A stretch of 6,242 nt of DNA, from positions 1 through 6,242 of the forward strand of contig CANQKG010000090.1 in NCBI GenBank assembly GCA_947624425.1, written 5' to 3'. The notes beneath the pieces are model-generated. The model did no database searches, was not told the origin of the DNA, and was given only the letters and a program-made list of their open reading frames with translations. Of this stretch, positions 1 to 4,850 are shown in pieces (position 1 is the stretch's first letter; every line of letters begins with the position of its first letter). Position numbers and translations under genes: made by a program. This DNA is from an uncultured Clostridia bacterium. GTDB lineage: Bacteria > Bacillota > Clostridia > Oscillospirales > Ruminococcaceae.

Positions 1-1
1 C

Positions 2-82
2 AACGGCGGCTACACCCGGATTACCAAGCTGGGTCCGAGACGCGGCGACGCGGCGGAGATGGCGATCATCGAGCTGGTATAA
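2..82 (+). CDS. rplQ: 50S ribosomal protein L17 (bL17), C-terminal end only
   Basis: This is the 3' end of a gene that begins before the window. It encodes a structural protein of the large ribosomal subunit. The 26 visible residues run from NGGYTRITKLGPRRGDAAEM to IIELV and stop at TAA 80-82. The GGYTRI-KLGPRRGDAA-MA-IELV ending is the characteristic C-terminus of bacterial L17, so the call is firm even though the fragment is short. In most bacteria rplQ is the last gene of the rpoA operon, and the strong terminator starting about 30 bases downstream fits an operon end here. What follows (repeats, then mgtE) is a separate unit. Confidence 0.95.
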   Translation, partial: NGGYTRITKLGPRRGDAAEMAIIELV

Positions 83-114
83 GCGTCATAGCAATCAAAA
101 AGCGAATAGAACCG

Positions 115-145
115 AAAAAAACCGGAGCACCTGCTCCGGTTTTTT
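115..145 (+). terminator. Intrinsic terminator after rplQ
   Basis: A perfect inverted repeat ACCGGAGCA / TGCTCCGGT (121-129 / 132-140) is followed by a run of T (141-145). The A-run before it (115-120) can pair with the T-run, so the hairpin could also act on the opposite strand. It closes the ribosomal protein operon. Confidence 0.93.
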
Positions 146-204
146 AGTTCGCACTTGTGGCTGGGTGAGAATAGCAGATTTTTCTGCCCGGAACGAAATG
201 CGGT

Positions 205-344
205 GCGGCGATAGCGCTATATTGACAATCTCTTTAGCGGGTGGAGGGATTTTAGTTTGCTGAAAGCAAACTAAATGCGGTTTTGAATTTGAATCCCACC
301 ACCATGCTGACGCATGGTCCCCCTCCTCTTGCGGTTCCCAATTT
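205..344 (-). repeat. Intergenic hairpin repeat, copy A (long form)
   Basis: This non-coding block matches the block at 6086-6198 in module order: GCGGCGAT, AGCGCTAT, TTGACAA, TTTAG, GGGTGG, a variable inner hairpin, then GAATCCCACCACC and a second hairpin ACCATGC-TGAC-GCATGGT (301-318) followed by TCCCC. The inner hairpin here is TTTAGTTTGC / GCAAACTAAA (about 252-276). GGTGGAGGGATT (241-252) can pair with AATCCCACCACC (292-303), so the block could fold into one large structure. Read on the minus strand, its end (344-325) is a 20-base sequence identical to 653-672 in copy C. No protein-coding signal is visible. Confidence 0.8.
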
Positions 345-378
345 TGCTTATGCTCGCGGTAACGCTCGCGCAAAATTG
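339..378. repeat. Inverted repeat CAATTTTGC / GCAAAATTG
   Basis: A perfect 9-base inverted repeat (339-347 and 370-378) flanks 22 bases that contain GCTCGC twice. It abuts repeat copy A. It could form a cruciform or RNA hairpin; no function is evident. Confidence 0.55.
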
Positions 379-589
379 ACCGCGGCGCCATTGCCGCCTC
401 GCTTCATCGCCCACCGGGCGCGCTTCGGCGGCAAAGCCCTTTCACAAGGGAGGTTTTGACAGGAACGGCAGCGCAGCGGTTTGAAATGGGATAAGTGAAC
501 ACAAGAAGATTTTCCGTGGCTGGTTCAGTATCGTCTTCTGTCAGCTTGTTTTGCTAAAATTTCTATCAAAACTTGCTTGTTCGCCAGAG
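379..589. other. Gene-free stretch between repeat clusters
   Basis: No convincing gene is seen. The first part (379-435) is very GC-rich with short inverted repeats such as GCCGCC / GGCGGC. A partial repeat hairpin lies at 437-453. The rest (about 454-589) is less GC-rich and has no recognised motif. Open frames crossing it on both strands lack ribosome binding sites and run through repeat copies, so they are not annotated. Confidence 0.6.
437..453 (-). repeat. Partial copy of the CCTCCCTT hairpin module
   Basis: On the minus strand this reads CCTCCCTTGTGAAAGGG, matching 16 of 17 bases of the first hairpin of copy B (590-606). The AAGGG/CCCTT stem is retained. Together with copy A it forms a minus-strand cluster facing the plus-strand cluster B/C. 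Confidence 0.65.
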
Positions 590-639
590 CCTCCCTTGTC
601 AAAGGGAGGGGGACCGCGCTTGCGCGGTGGAGGGATTCC
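590..639 (+). repeat. Intergenic hairpin repeat, copy B (double hairpin)
   Basis: Two adjacent hairpins are visible. CCTCCCTT-GTCA-AAGGGAGG (590-609) has a perfect 8-bp stem. ACCGCGC-TT-GCGCGGT (613-628) has a 7-bp inverted repeat. The block ends in GGAGGGATTCC. The second hairpin sits between the same GGGGACC... and ...GGTGG-GGGATTC flanks as in copies A, C and D. There is no T-run, so it is not a standard terminator. Confidence 0.8.
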
Positions 640-652
640 AAAAGAACTGGGC

Positions 653-706
653 AAATTGGGAACCGCAAGAGGCGGGGGACCGCGCTTTGCGCGGTGGAGG
701 GATTCA
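653..706 (+). repeat. Intergenic hairpin repeat, copy C
   Basis: It starts with AAATTGGGAACCGCAAGAGG (653-672), identical over 20 bases to the minus strand of 325-344. It continues with GGGGGACC, the hairpin ACCGCGC-TTT-GCGCGGT (679-695) and GGAGGGATTC. It differs from copy A mainly in the stem, GCGC/GCGC instead of ATGC/GCAT, so both arms changed together. Confidence 0.8.
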
Positions 707-846
707 TCACTCACAAAGCAAGTGAAAACTTCGCGTCTGCTGTACGCCTGCCGTTTCCAGAAAGCCAATCAAATCCTCGCGTCTGCCGAAGCCTGTCCGG
801 CGGGCGGCGCGGTGAAAAAACACCCCGATTTTTTTGGTTTTGGGCG

Positions 847-875
847 TTGTTTTGCCCGCGGGAGTGTGATAAAAT
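847..875 (+). promoter_or_regulatory. Candidate promoter for mgtE leader
   Basis: A -35-like TTGTTT (847-852) and a -10-like TAAAAT (870-875) are separated by exactly 17 bases. TG at 867-868 gives an extended -10 (TGaTAAAAT). Transcription would begin near 881-884. The pairing and spacing are good for a housekeeping sigma factor; the -35 matches consensus in 4 of 6 positions. Confidence 0.6.
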
Positions 876-904
876 AAAAGATAACCGGGTAAAAGATAAC
901 CGGG
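875..904 (+). repeat. 15-bp perfect tandem duplication at predicted transcription start
   Basis: TAAAAGATAACCGGG occurs twice without a gap (875-889 and 890-904). The first copy begins at the last base of the -10 element, so the duplication covers the predicted start site and the first transcribed bases. Confidence 0.9.
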
Positions 905-927
905 CGGCAAGCGCTTTGCCGCTTTTT
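904..927 (+). terminator. Terminator-like hairpin in mgtE leader (possible attenuator)
   Basis: GCGGCAA (904-910) pairs with TTGCCGC (916-922) across a 5-base loop and is followed by five T (923-927). It lies about 20-45 bases after the predicted start and upstream of mgtE, so it could attenuate transcription into mgtE or act as a barrier to readthrough. No alternative antiterminator fold was identified by eye. Confidence 0.5.
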
Positions 928-966
928 GAAGCATGACCGCCCGCCGCAAGAAAAGGAGGTGACAGC

Positions 967-1101
967 ATGGATACGGGACCCGAACGAAGACATACCGTAA
1001 AATCAGAAAAGAGAAAGGATGATATCCATGCTGGAGCCAAAGGAAATCGAAACACTGCTGACCGGCAAGGAGTGGAGCGCCCTGCGCGGGCTTTTGTGTG
1101 A
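967..1101 (+). CDS. 44-codon upstream ORF overlapping mgtE (putative leader peptide)
   Basis: ATG 967 is preceded by AAAAGGAGGT (951-960), the strongest ribosome binding site in the window and better than that of mgtE. The 44-residue product begins MDTGPERRHTVKSEKRKDD and is polar and basic, with no signal peptide, membrane helix or recognised domain. It runs through the mgtE ribosome binding site and ends at TGA 1099-1101, 74 bases inside mgtE in another frame. From codon 22 on, the sequence is an out-of-frame reading of mgtE, so only the first part could have been selected as peptide. It may be a leader peptide that tunes mgtE translation. It may also be a chance frame with a fortuitous ribosome binding site. 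No homologue is recognised. Confidence 0.4.
   Translation: MDTGPERRHTVKSEKRKDDIHAGAKGNRNTADRQGVERPARAFV
1014..1019 (+). promoter_or_regulatory. Ribosome binding site of mgtE
   Basis: AAAGGA lies 8 bases before ATG 1028. The earlier in-frame ATG at 1019 overlaps this site and would leave no spacer, so ATG 1028 is the preferred start. Confidence 0.75.
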
Positions 1102-2395
1102 GCTGGAGCCTGCCGACATCGCGGTGCTGCTGGGGGAGATCCCGCCGGAGCAGCTTCCGGTGGCGTTTCGGCTGCTGCCGAAGGATCTGGCGGCGGAGGT
1201 GTTTGTCGAGTTTGACGGCGACGATCAGGAGCATCTGATCCACAGCTTTACCGACGCCGAGCTGCGGGAGATGCTCGACGAGCTGTTCGTGGACGACACC
1301 GTTGACCTGATCGAGGAGATGCCGGCGGTGGTGGTCAAGCGGATCCTCCGCCATACCGACGCCGAGACCCGTAAGGCGGTCAACCAGATCTTAAACTATC
1401 CGAAGGACTCGGCGGGCAGTATGATGACCATCGAGTTTGTCGACCTCAAACAGAACATGACCGCCGCCGAAGCGATCAACCGGATTCGGGCGGTCGGCGT
1501 GGATAAGGAAACGGTTTACAGCTGTTATGTGATCGACCAGAACCGGCACCTGCTCGGCGTGGTGTCGATCCGCGCGCTGCTCTTTGCCAAGGACGATGAG
1601 CGGGTCGGGGAGATCATGGACACCAATATCATCTCCGCCGCCACACTGGAGGACAGAGAGGACGTCGCGCTGAAGTTCGCGAAGTACGACTTTCTGGCGC
1701 TGCCGGTGGTGGATAACGAAAACCGGCTGGTCGGGATCATCACGGTGGACGACGCGGTGGACGTTTTGCAGGACGAGAACACCGAGGACTTCGAGAAGAT
1801 GGCGGCGATCACGCCGGCAGGGGATGAAAGCTACCTGAAGACCTCGGTCTGGCAGCACGCCCGAAGCCGGATCCTCTGGCTGCTGCTTTTGATGCTCTCC
1901 GCCGCCCTGACCGGCACCGTCATCACCCGGTACGAGGCGGCGTTTGCCGCCGTGCCGCTGCTGGTCGCCTTTATCCCGATGCTGATGGATACCGGCGGCA
2001 ACTGCGGCTCTCAGTCCGCCACCGTGGTGATCCGCGGCCTCGCGCTCAAAGAGATCGAGCCGCGCAACGTGCTGCGGGTGCTGTGGAAGGAGCTGCGGGT
2101 CGCCCTGCTGGTCGGAATAGCGCTGGCGGTGGTCAACAGCCTGCGGGTCTGGCTGATGTACCATAACCAGACCGAGGTGGCGTTCCTACCGCTTTGCATC
2201 CTGCTGTCGGTCACCTTGATCATCGTGGTGATGCTGGCAAAAGCCCTCGGCTGCCTGCTGCCGATCGCCGCAAAACGGTGCGGGCTTGACCCCGCGATCA
2301 TGGCGTCGCCGCTCATCACCACCATTGTGGATACCTGCTCGGTGCTGGTCTTCTTCTCCCTTGCCACCCGGATGATGGATTGGCTGATACCGTAA
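1028..2395 (+). CDS. mgtE: Magnesium transporter MgtE
   Basis: MgtE is a Mg2+-gated, Mg2+-selective channel/transporter of the inner membrane, working as a homodimer in the known structures. The 455 residues match the usual length of about 450. The layout is an acidic MgtE N domain (about 15-125), two CBS domains (about 130-187 and 195-250, including VGEIMDTNIIS and FLALPVVDNENRLVGIITVDD), a connecting plug helix (about 250-280), and a five-helix membrane domain (about 281-452). The family signature DTGGNCGSQSATVVIRGLA occupies 321-339. The last-helix motif PLITTIVDT carries Asp435, matching the pore Asp that binds Mg2+ in MgtE structures. In this family the N and CBS domains sense cytosolic Mg2+ and close the pore. 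No residues appear missing. The start at 1028 follows the AAAGGA site; 1019 would add three residues. It is monocistronic here, and no recognisable M-box riboswitch is seen upstream. Confidence 0.97.
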   Translation: MLEPKEIETLLTGKEWSALRGLLCELEPADIAVLLGEIPPEQLPVAFRLLPKDLAAEVFVEFDGDDQEHLIHSFTDAELREMLDELFVDDTVDLIEEMPAVVVKRILRHTDAETRKAVNQILNYPKDSAGSMMTIEFVDLKQNMTAAEAINRIRAVGVDKETVYSCYVIDQNRHLLGVVSIRALLFAKDDERVGEIMDTNIISAATLEDREDVALKFAKYDFLALPVVDNENRLVGIITVDDAVDVLQDENTEDFEKMAAITPAGDESYLKTSVWQHARSRILWLLLLMLSAALTGTVITRYEAAFAAVPLLVAFIPMLMDTGGNCGSQSATVVIRGLALKEIEPRNVLRVLWKELRVALLVGIALAVVNSLRVWLMYHNQTEVAFLPLCILLSVTLIIVVMLAKALGCLLPIAAKRCGLDPAIMASPLITTIVDTCSVLVFFSLATRMMDWLIP

Positions 2396-2470
2396 ACACA
2401 ACCATGAATTTTTTGTGCATTTTTCACAAATAAAAAGTTACATTTTTGGAACACGAGCCATGAAAAAGTG

Positions 2471-2499
2471 TTGACTTCCCCAAACGGCTTCGGTATAAT
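2471..2499 (+). promoter_or_regulatory. Strong promoter of the sortase-anchored surface protein gene
   Basis: TTGACT (2471-2476) and TATAAT (2494-2499) are separated by 17 bases, an almost perfect housekeeping promoter. The A/T-rich stretch just upstream (about 2405-2470) could act as an UP element. Predicted start is near 2506, giving a leader of about 53 bases. Half-sites GACTTCCCC (2473-2481) and GGGGAAAGTC (2511-2520) form an imperfect inverted repeat around the -10. Confidence 0.88.
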
Positions 2500-2508
2500 A
2501 ATGATAAG

Positions 2509-2524
2509 AGGGGGAAAGTCCCCT
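2509..2524 (+). promoter_or_regulatory. Hairpin at the start of the surface-protein mRNA
   Basis: AGGGG (2509-2513) can pair with CCCCT (2520-2524) across a six-base loop. It lies within a few bases of the predicted 5' end, where such hairpins can stabilise mRNA. The same G-run also pairs with the promoter half-site, so it may instead be part of a DNA operator. Confidence 0.4.
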
Positions 2525-2558
2525 TTCGTACACTTATGCAAAGATTTAGGAGGATGTA

Positions 2559-4664
2559 ATGATGAAGAAAAAGCTACTGAGCGTTCTTCTTTCGGCAGCG
2601 ATCCTGTCCACCTCCGCCCTGTCTATGTTTGTGGGTGTGTCCGCCGCGGAAGCGGAAGCGGACGCCGCACCGGCAGCAGAGACACAGCGCGGGGATGAAG
2701 AGGGGTTTGATCTGCTCGAAAGCAATGAAACCTACGACCCGAATAATATTTTATCGGCGTTTTTGTGTGACGACGATACTATCTTCGGCGCGTATAACGC
2801 GATCGATCCGAACGACCTGCAGTTTGCGCCGGACGGCAGCAAGGCAAAGTTTGAGATCGACGCCACAACCGCCGCCTGCGGCACCAACCAGTCGCTGAAG
2901 TTCACTTCGTATAATTCCGGCGCGGGGCAGGGCTTCTTCCGCTGGGGCGGCGTGACCGGCACCTTCAGCGCAGATAACTATCTGGACGATCTGGACGCCA
3001 AGCTGCTTGCCGGCGGGTACGATGATGTGAACCTCAAGCTCGTCTTCTGGGCAAAGGCAGAGGTGGAAGGCAGCAGACTGAATGTCTCGCTGGACGTCAA
3101 GAACACCGCGTTCTCCAAGGCGGTCGAGCTGACCACCGAATGGGCGAAGTATGAGCTGGACGCCAAAGAGATGCTGGGCGGCGAGGATTCCCCGCTGCCG
3201 CAGACCCGTAACCAGAACTTCATGCAGGCCGTTTTGGATGTGGAAAACGGCGTGCCGGACGCCCATTGGAACGCCGGCCTCAACGAGTCCTCTCTCTCCC
3301 GTATCCGCTTCCAGGTGACCTCCGAGATGCAGGGTCACCCGGTCTGGCTGGATGAGATCGGCTTTGAGTACAGCGGCTTTGAGATCGCGCCGGAGCAGAA
3401 GGCAATTACCGTGGATTATGCCGACAGCTTTGTCCCGCACGACAAGGTCGTCAACGGCGATGTTCCTGAACCGGAAAATCCGTCCTCCGATGTGACTTCT
3501 TCCGAAGAGACCTCTTCCGAGGAAACCTCTTCCGTGACCTCTTCCGAAGAGGAGACCTCTTCCGAGGGGACTTCCTCTGTCGTCGCGGTAGATAACGATG
3601 AGATCCAGAAGTTTATCGACCAGGATATCTACAGCATCGCGGGCGATAAGTGGATCATCGACAACTTCAACAGCTACACCACCGATACCCTTTATTCCAG
3701 CTACTTTGATTGGTTCTACAACAAGGGCAAGAATAAGGACATCTACGGCGGTGTGGAAGCGCCGAACAACAAGACGGTCTATGAGGATGGCAATGGTAAA
3801 AAGTCTCCTCCCTACGGCACGGCTTCCAATCTGCAGTCTACCATCGAAAACGGCGCGCTCAAGCTCAGCTGGACCAAGACCAAGCCGGACGCCAACTGGT
3901 CGTGGCTCAACAAGACCTATTTCTATCCGACCATTCGGTTCCGTCCGAACAATGCGTTTAAGGACGGCAAGATCCTGCCGGGCGACGGTTGGGCAATCAA
4001 TGTGAAGAGCACCGTGGATATGGGCAAGGTCACTGCCAAGCTCCATGTGGACGGCAACAGCTCGGTCTATGAGTATGAGACCACGATCACGCCCAGCACC
4101 ACAACGCTGAAGATCCCCTATGCAAGCCTCCAGAGAACCGGTATGCCGGTCAATCTGGACACCATGGAGAAGCTGCTCGGCAGAAACGAGGCTCTGGTTC
4201 TCACCCTTGCATTCTGCGAAGGGGAAGGCGCCGACCGTGACGGCAAGAACCTGCCTTCTTCCGGCAGCGCGACCTTTGATAACGCCCGGTTCTACACCGA
4301 TAACACCGCTTATACCGCCGCAGTGACCAATGCGAAGTCCGCCGCTACCGTGGACACCACCGGTATGGACGCCGAGCAGGTTGCGCTTTACAACGCCGCC
4401 ATGCAGAAGGTCAACGCAGAGTATGCGGCTCTCGGCGGAGCAGGCACTCCCAAGCAGTACAGCCTGATCGCCAACAAGTACGCCTATGCCGCCAAGTTTG
4501 TCGGCGTAGAGGTCAAGGTCGACGACGTGGTTGCTGCCGATTCCAACAACAACTCCACCTCGCCCAAGACCGGCGACAGCGCTCCCATTGCGCTGGCAGC
4601 GCTCTTTATGATCGGCGCCGGCTGCACCGCGATCCTGCTGGGCAAAAAGCGGAAGGTCAGATAA
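2559..4664 (+). CDS. Secreted cell-wall surface protein with two carbohydrate-binding-like regions and an SPKTG sortase signal
   Basis: The product has 701 residues. A signal peptide (1 to about 30: basic MKKK, hydrophobic core, VSAA) is followed by an acidic mature N-terminus. Region I (about 60-275) has the beta-sandwich pattern of CBM4/9/22-like modules: LVFWAKAE, LTTEWAKYEL, RIRFQV and terminal VWLDEIGF. A Ser/Glu/Thr-rich linker (309-340) leads to region II (about 364-580), which opens WIIDNFNSY, is rich in Trp, Tyr and Phe, and closes ATFDNARFY. A short Ala-rich helical segment (about 583-645) precedes SPKTG (668-672), a hydrophobic helix (about 675-695) and KKRKVR, a complete cell-wall sorting signal. 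SPKTG-type motifs are known substrates of clostridial class B sortases. No catalytic motif is seen, so a glycan-binding or structural surface role is inferred. AGGAGG (2548-2553) is 5 bases from ATG 2559 and 8 from ATG 2562; 2562 is the better-spaced start and removes one Met. Confidence 0.85.
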   Translation: MMKKKLLSVLLSAAILSTSALSMFVGVSAAEAEADAAPAAETQRGDEEGFDLLESNETYDPNNILSAFLCDDDTIFGAYNAIDPNDLQFAPDGSKAKFEIDATTAACGTNQSLKFTSYNSGAGQGFFRWGGVTGTFSADNYLDDLDAKLLAGGYDDVNLKLVFWAKAEVEGSRLNVSLDVKNTAFSKAVELTTEWAKYELDAKEMLGGEDSPLPQTRNQNFMQAVLDVENGVPDAHWNAGLNESSLSRIRFQVTSEMQGHPVWLDEIGFEYSGFEIAPEQKAITVDYADSFVPHDKVVNGDVPEPENPSSDVTSSEETSSEETSSVTSSEEETSSEGTSSVVAVDNDEIQKFIDQDIYSIAGDKWIIDNFNSYTTDTLYSSYFDWFYNKGKNKDIYGGVEAPNNKTVYEDGNGKKSPPYGTASNLQSTIENGALKLSWTKTKPDANWSWLNKTYFYPTIRFRPNNAFKDGKILPGDGWAINVKSTVDMGKVTAKLHVDGNSSVYEYETTITPSTTTLKIPYASLQRTGMPVNLDTMEKLLGRNEALVLTLAFCEGEGADRDGKNLPSSGSATFDNARFYTDNTAYTAAVTNAKSAATVDTTGMDAEQVALYNAAMQKVNAEYAALGGAGTPKQYSLIANKYAYAAKFVGVEVKVDDVVAADSNNNSTSPKTGDSAPIALAALFMIGAGCTAILLGKKRKVR
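3483..3578 (+). repeat. Ser/Glu/Thr-rich linker repeats in the sortase-anchored protein
   Basis: This encodes residues 309-340, built from repeats of (S)SSEE(T) such as TSSEETSSEETSS. The DNA repeats TCTTCCGAAGAG-like units, which are nearly self-complementary and prone to copy-number change. It is a flexible acidic spacer between the two beta-rich regions. Confidence 0.85.
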
Positions 4665-4673
4665 CCTCCGAAT

Positions 4674-4690
4674 CATAAGCAAGCCTTATG
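4674..4690 (+). other. Small stem-loop after the stop codon
   Basis: CATAAG (4674-4679) and CTTATG (4685-4690) form a 6-bp stem with a 5-base loop, just ahead of the main terminator. It may assist 3'-end stability; evidence is limited to the inverted repeat. Confidence 0.3.
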
Positions 4691-4703
4691 CTTGACCTGA
4701 TTT

Positions 4704-4733
4704 GCAGGGAAGCGACATAGCTTCCCTGCTTTT
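4704..4733 (+). terminator. Intrinsic terminator after the SPKTG protein gene
   Basis: A perfect 10-bp stem GCAGGGAAGC / GCTTCCCTGC (4704-4713 / 4720-4729) with a 6-base loop is followed by TTTT. It separates the two surface-protein genes into different transcription units. Confidence 0.88.
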
Positions 4734-4754
4734 CGGTAAAGCGGTTTAAGCGCT

Positions 4755-4781
4755 TTGACAACGGTTCACGCAGCGTAAAAC
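4755..4781 (+). promoter_or_regulatory. Weak candidate promoter of the membrane-anchored surface protein gene
   Basis: A perfect -35 TTGACA (4755-4760) is followed after 15 bases by TAAAAC (4776-4781), a poor -10 with short spacing. A promoter is expected because a terminator closes the previous gene, but no better -10 is seen. Confidence 0.3.
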
Positions 4782-4793
4782 GCTGTATGCGGC

Positions 4794-4819
4794 GTCTGCG
4801 GCTTTCAAAAAGCGCAGAC
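4794..4819 (+). promoter_or_regulatory. Leader hairpin just upstream of the second surface protein
   Basis: GTCTGC-G-GCTTT (4794-4805) pairs with AAAGC-GCAGAC (4809-4819), an 11-bp stem with one bulged G and a 3-base loop. No T-run follows, so it is not a terminator. A shorter hairpin CAGCGT-AAA-ACGCTG lies just before it (4771-4785). Both would lie in the mRNA leader and may affect stability or ribosome access. Confidence 0.5.
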
Positions 4820-4837
4820 GGACAAAATGAAAAGAAA

Positions 4838-4842
4838 GAGGG
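4838..4842 (+). promoter_or_regulatory. Ribosome binding site deciding the start at 4851
   Basis: GAGGG lies 8 bases before ATG 4851. The earlier in-frame ATG 4827 has no comparable site in front of it. Starting at 4851 also gives a compact, normal signal peptide. Confidence 0.65.
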
Positions 4843-4850
4843 CATTTTTG

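Noticed and set aside
222..227. TTGACA in repeat copy A (and 6103-6108 in copy D) as a promoter -35
   Set aside because: No -10 at proper spacing and no gene follows in either copy; its conservation is explained by the shared repeat.
95..391. A 98-codon minus-strand frame after rplQ
   Set aside because: It reads across repeat copy A and into the rplQ terminator with no ribosome binding site; its peptide is a translation of the repeat.
291..706. CRISPR array
   Set aside because: The repeats are few, in both orientations, with unequal spacing and internal hairpins, and no cas genes are present.
811..835. GGTG-A6-CACC followed by T-run as a terminator
   Set aside because: The stem is only 4 bp with a six-base A loop, and no gene precedes it on the plus strand; too weak to annotate.
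551..936. Overlapping 108- and 119-codon plus-strand frames before mgtE
   Set aside because: They run through repeat copies B and C and the mgtE promoter region, lack ribosome binding sites, and encode repeat-derived peptides that recur wherever the repeat is read in that frame.
933..962. Nine-codon frame MTARRKKRR ending inside the ribosome binding site at 951-960
   Set aside because: No ribosome binding site precedes it; its basic run is simply the reading of the purine-rich ribosome binding region.
882..1027. M-box (ykoK) Mg2+ riboswitch before mgtE
   Set aside because: Expected from family knowledge, but none of the conserved M-box segments is recognisable by eye and the leader is short. 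A covariance-model search would settle it.
707..1354. A 215-codon minus-strand frame over the mgtE leader and 5' half of the first mgtE domain
   Set aside because: It is antisense to a well-supported gene and has no coding signature or start signal.
1391..2164. A 257-codon open frame on the minus strand inside mgtE
   Set aside because: The plus strand has unambiguous MgtE motifs throughout. The antisense product is His/Arg/Gln-rich with no domain pattern.
2409..2432. TTTGTG / CACAAA hairpin after mgtE as its terminator
   Set aside because: Only 6 A/T-rich pairs and no proper T-run after it. mgtE has no convincing intrinsic terminator in sight.
2751..4682. A 643-codon open frame on the minus strand opposite the SPKTG protein
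   Set aside because: It lies opposite a gene with promoter, ribosome binding site, signal peptide and sorting signal. Its product is a low-complexity Gly/Val/Arg/Ile/Leu-rich mix without recognisable domains, as expected of a mirror frame in GC-rich coding DNA.
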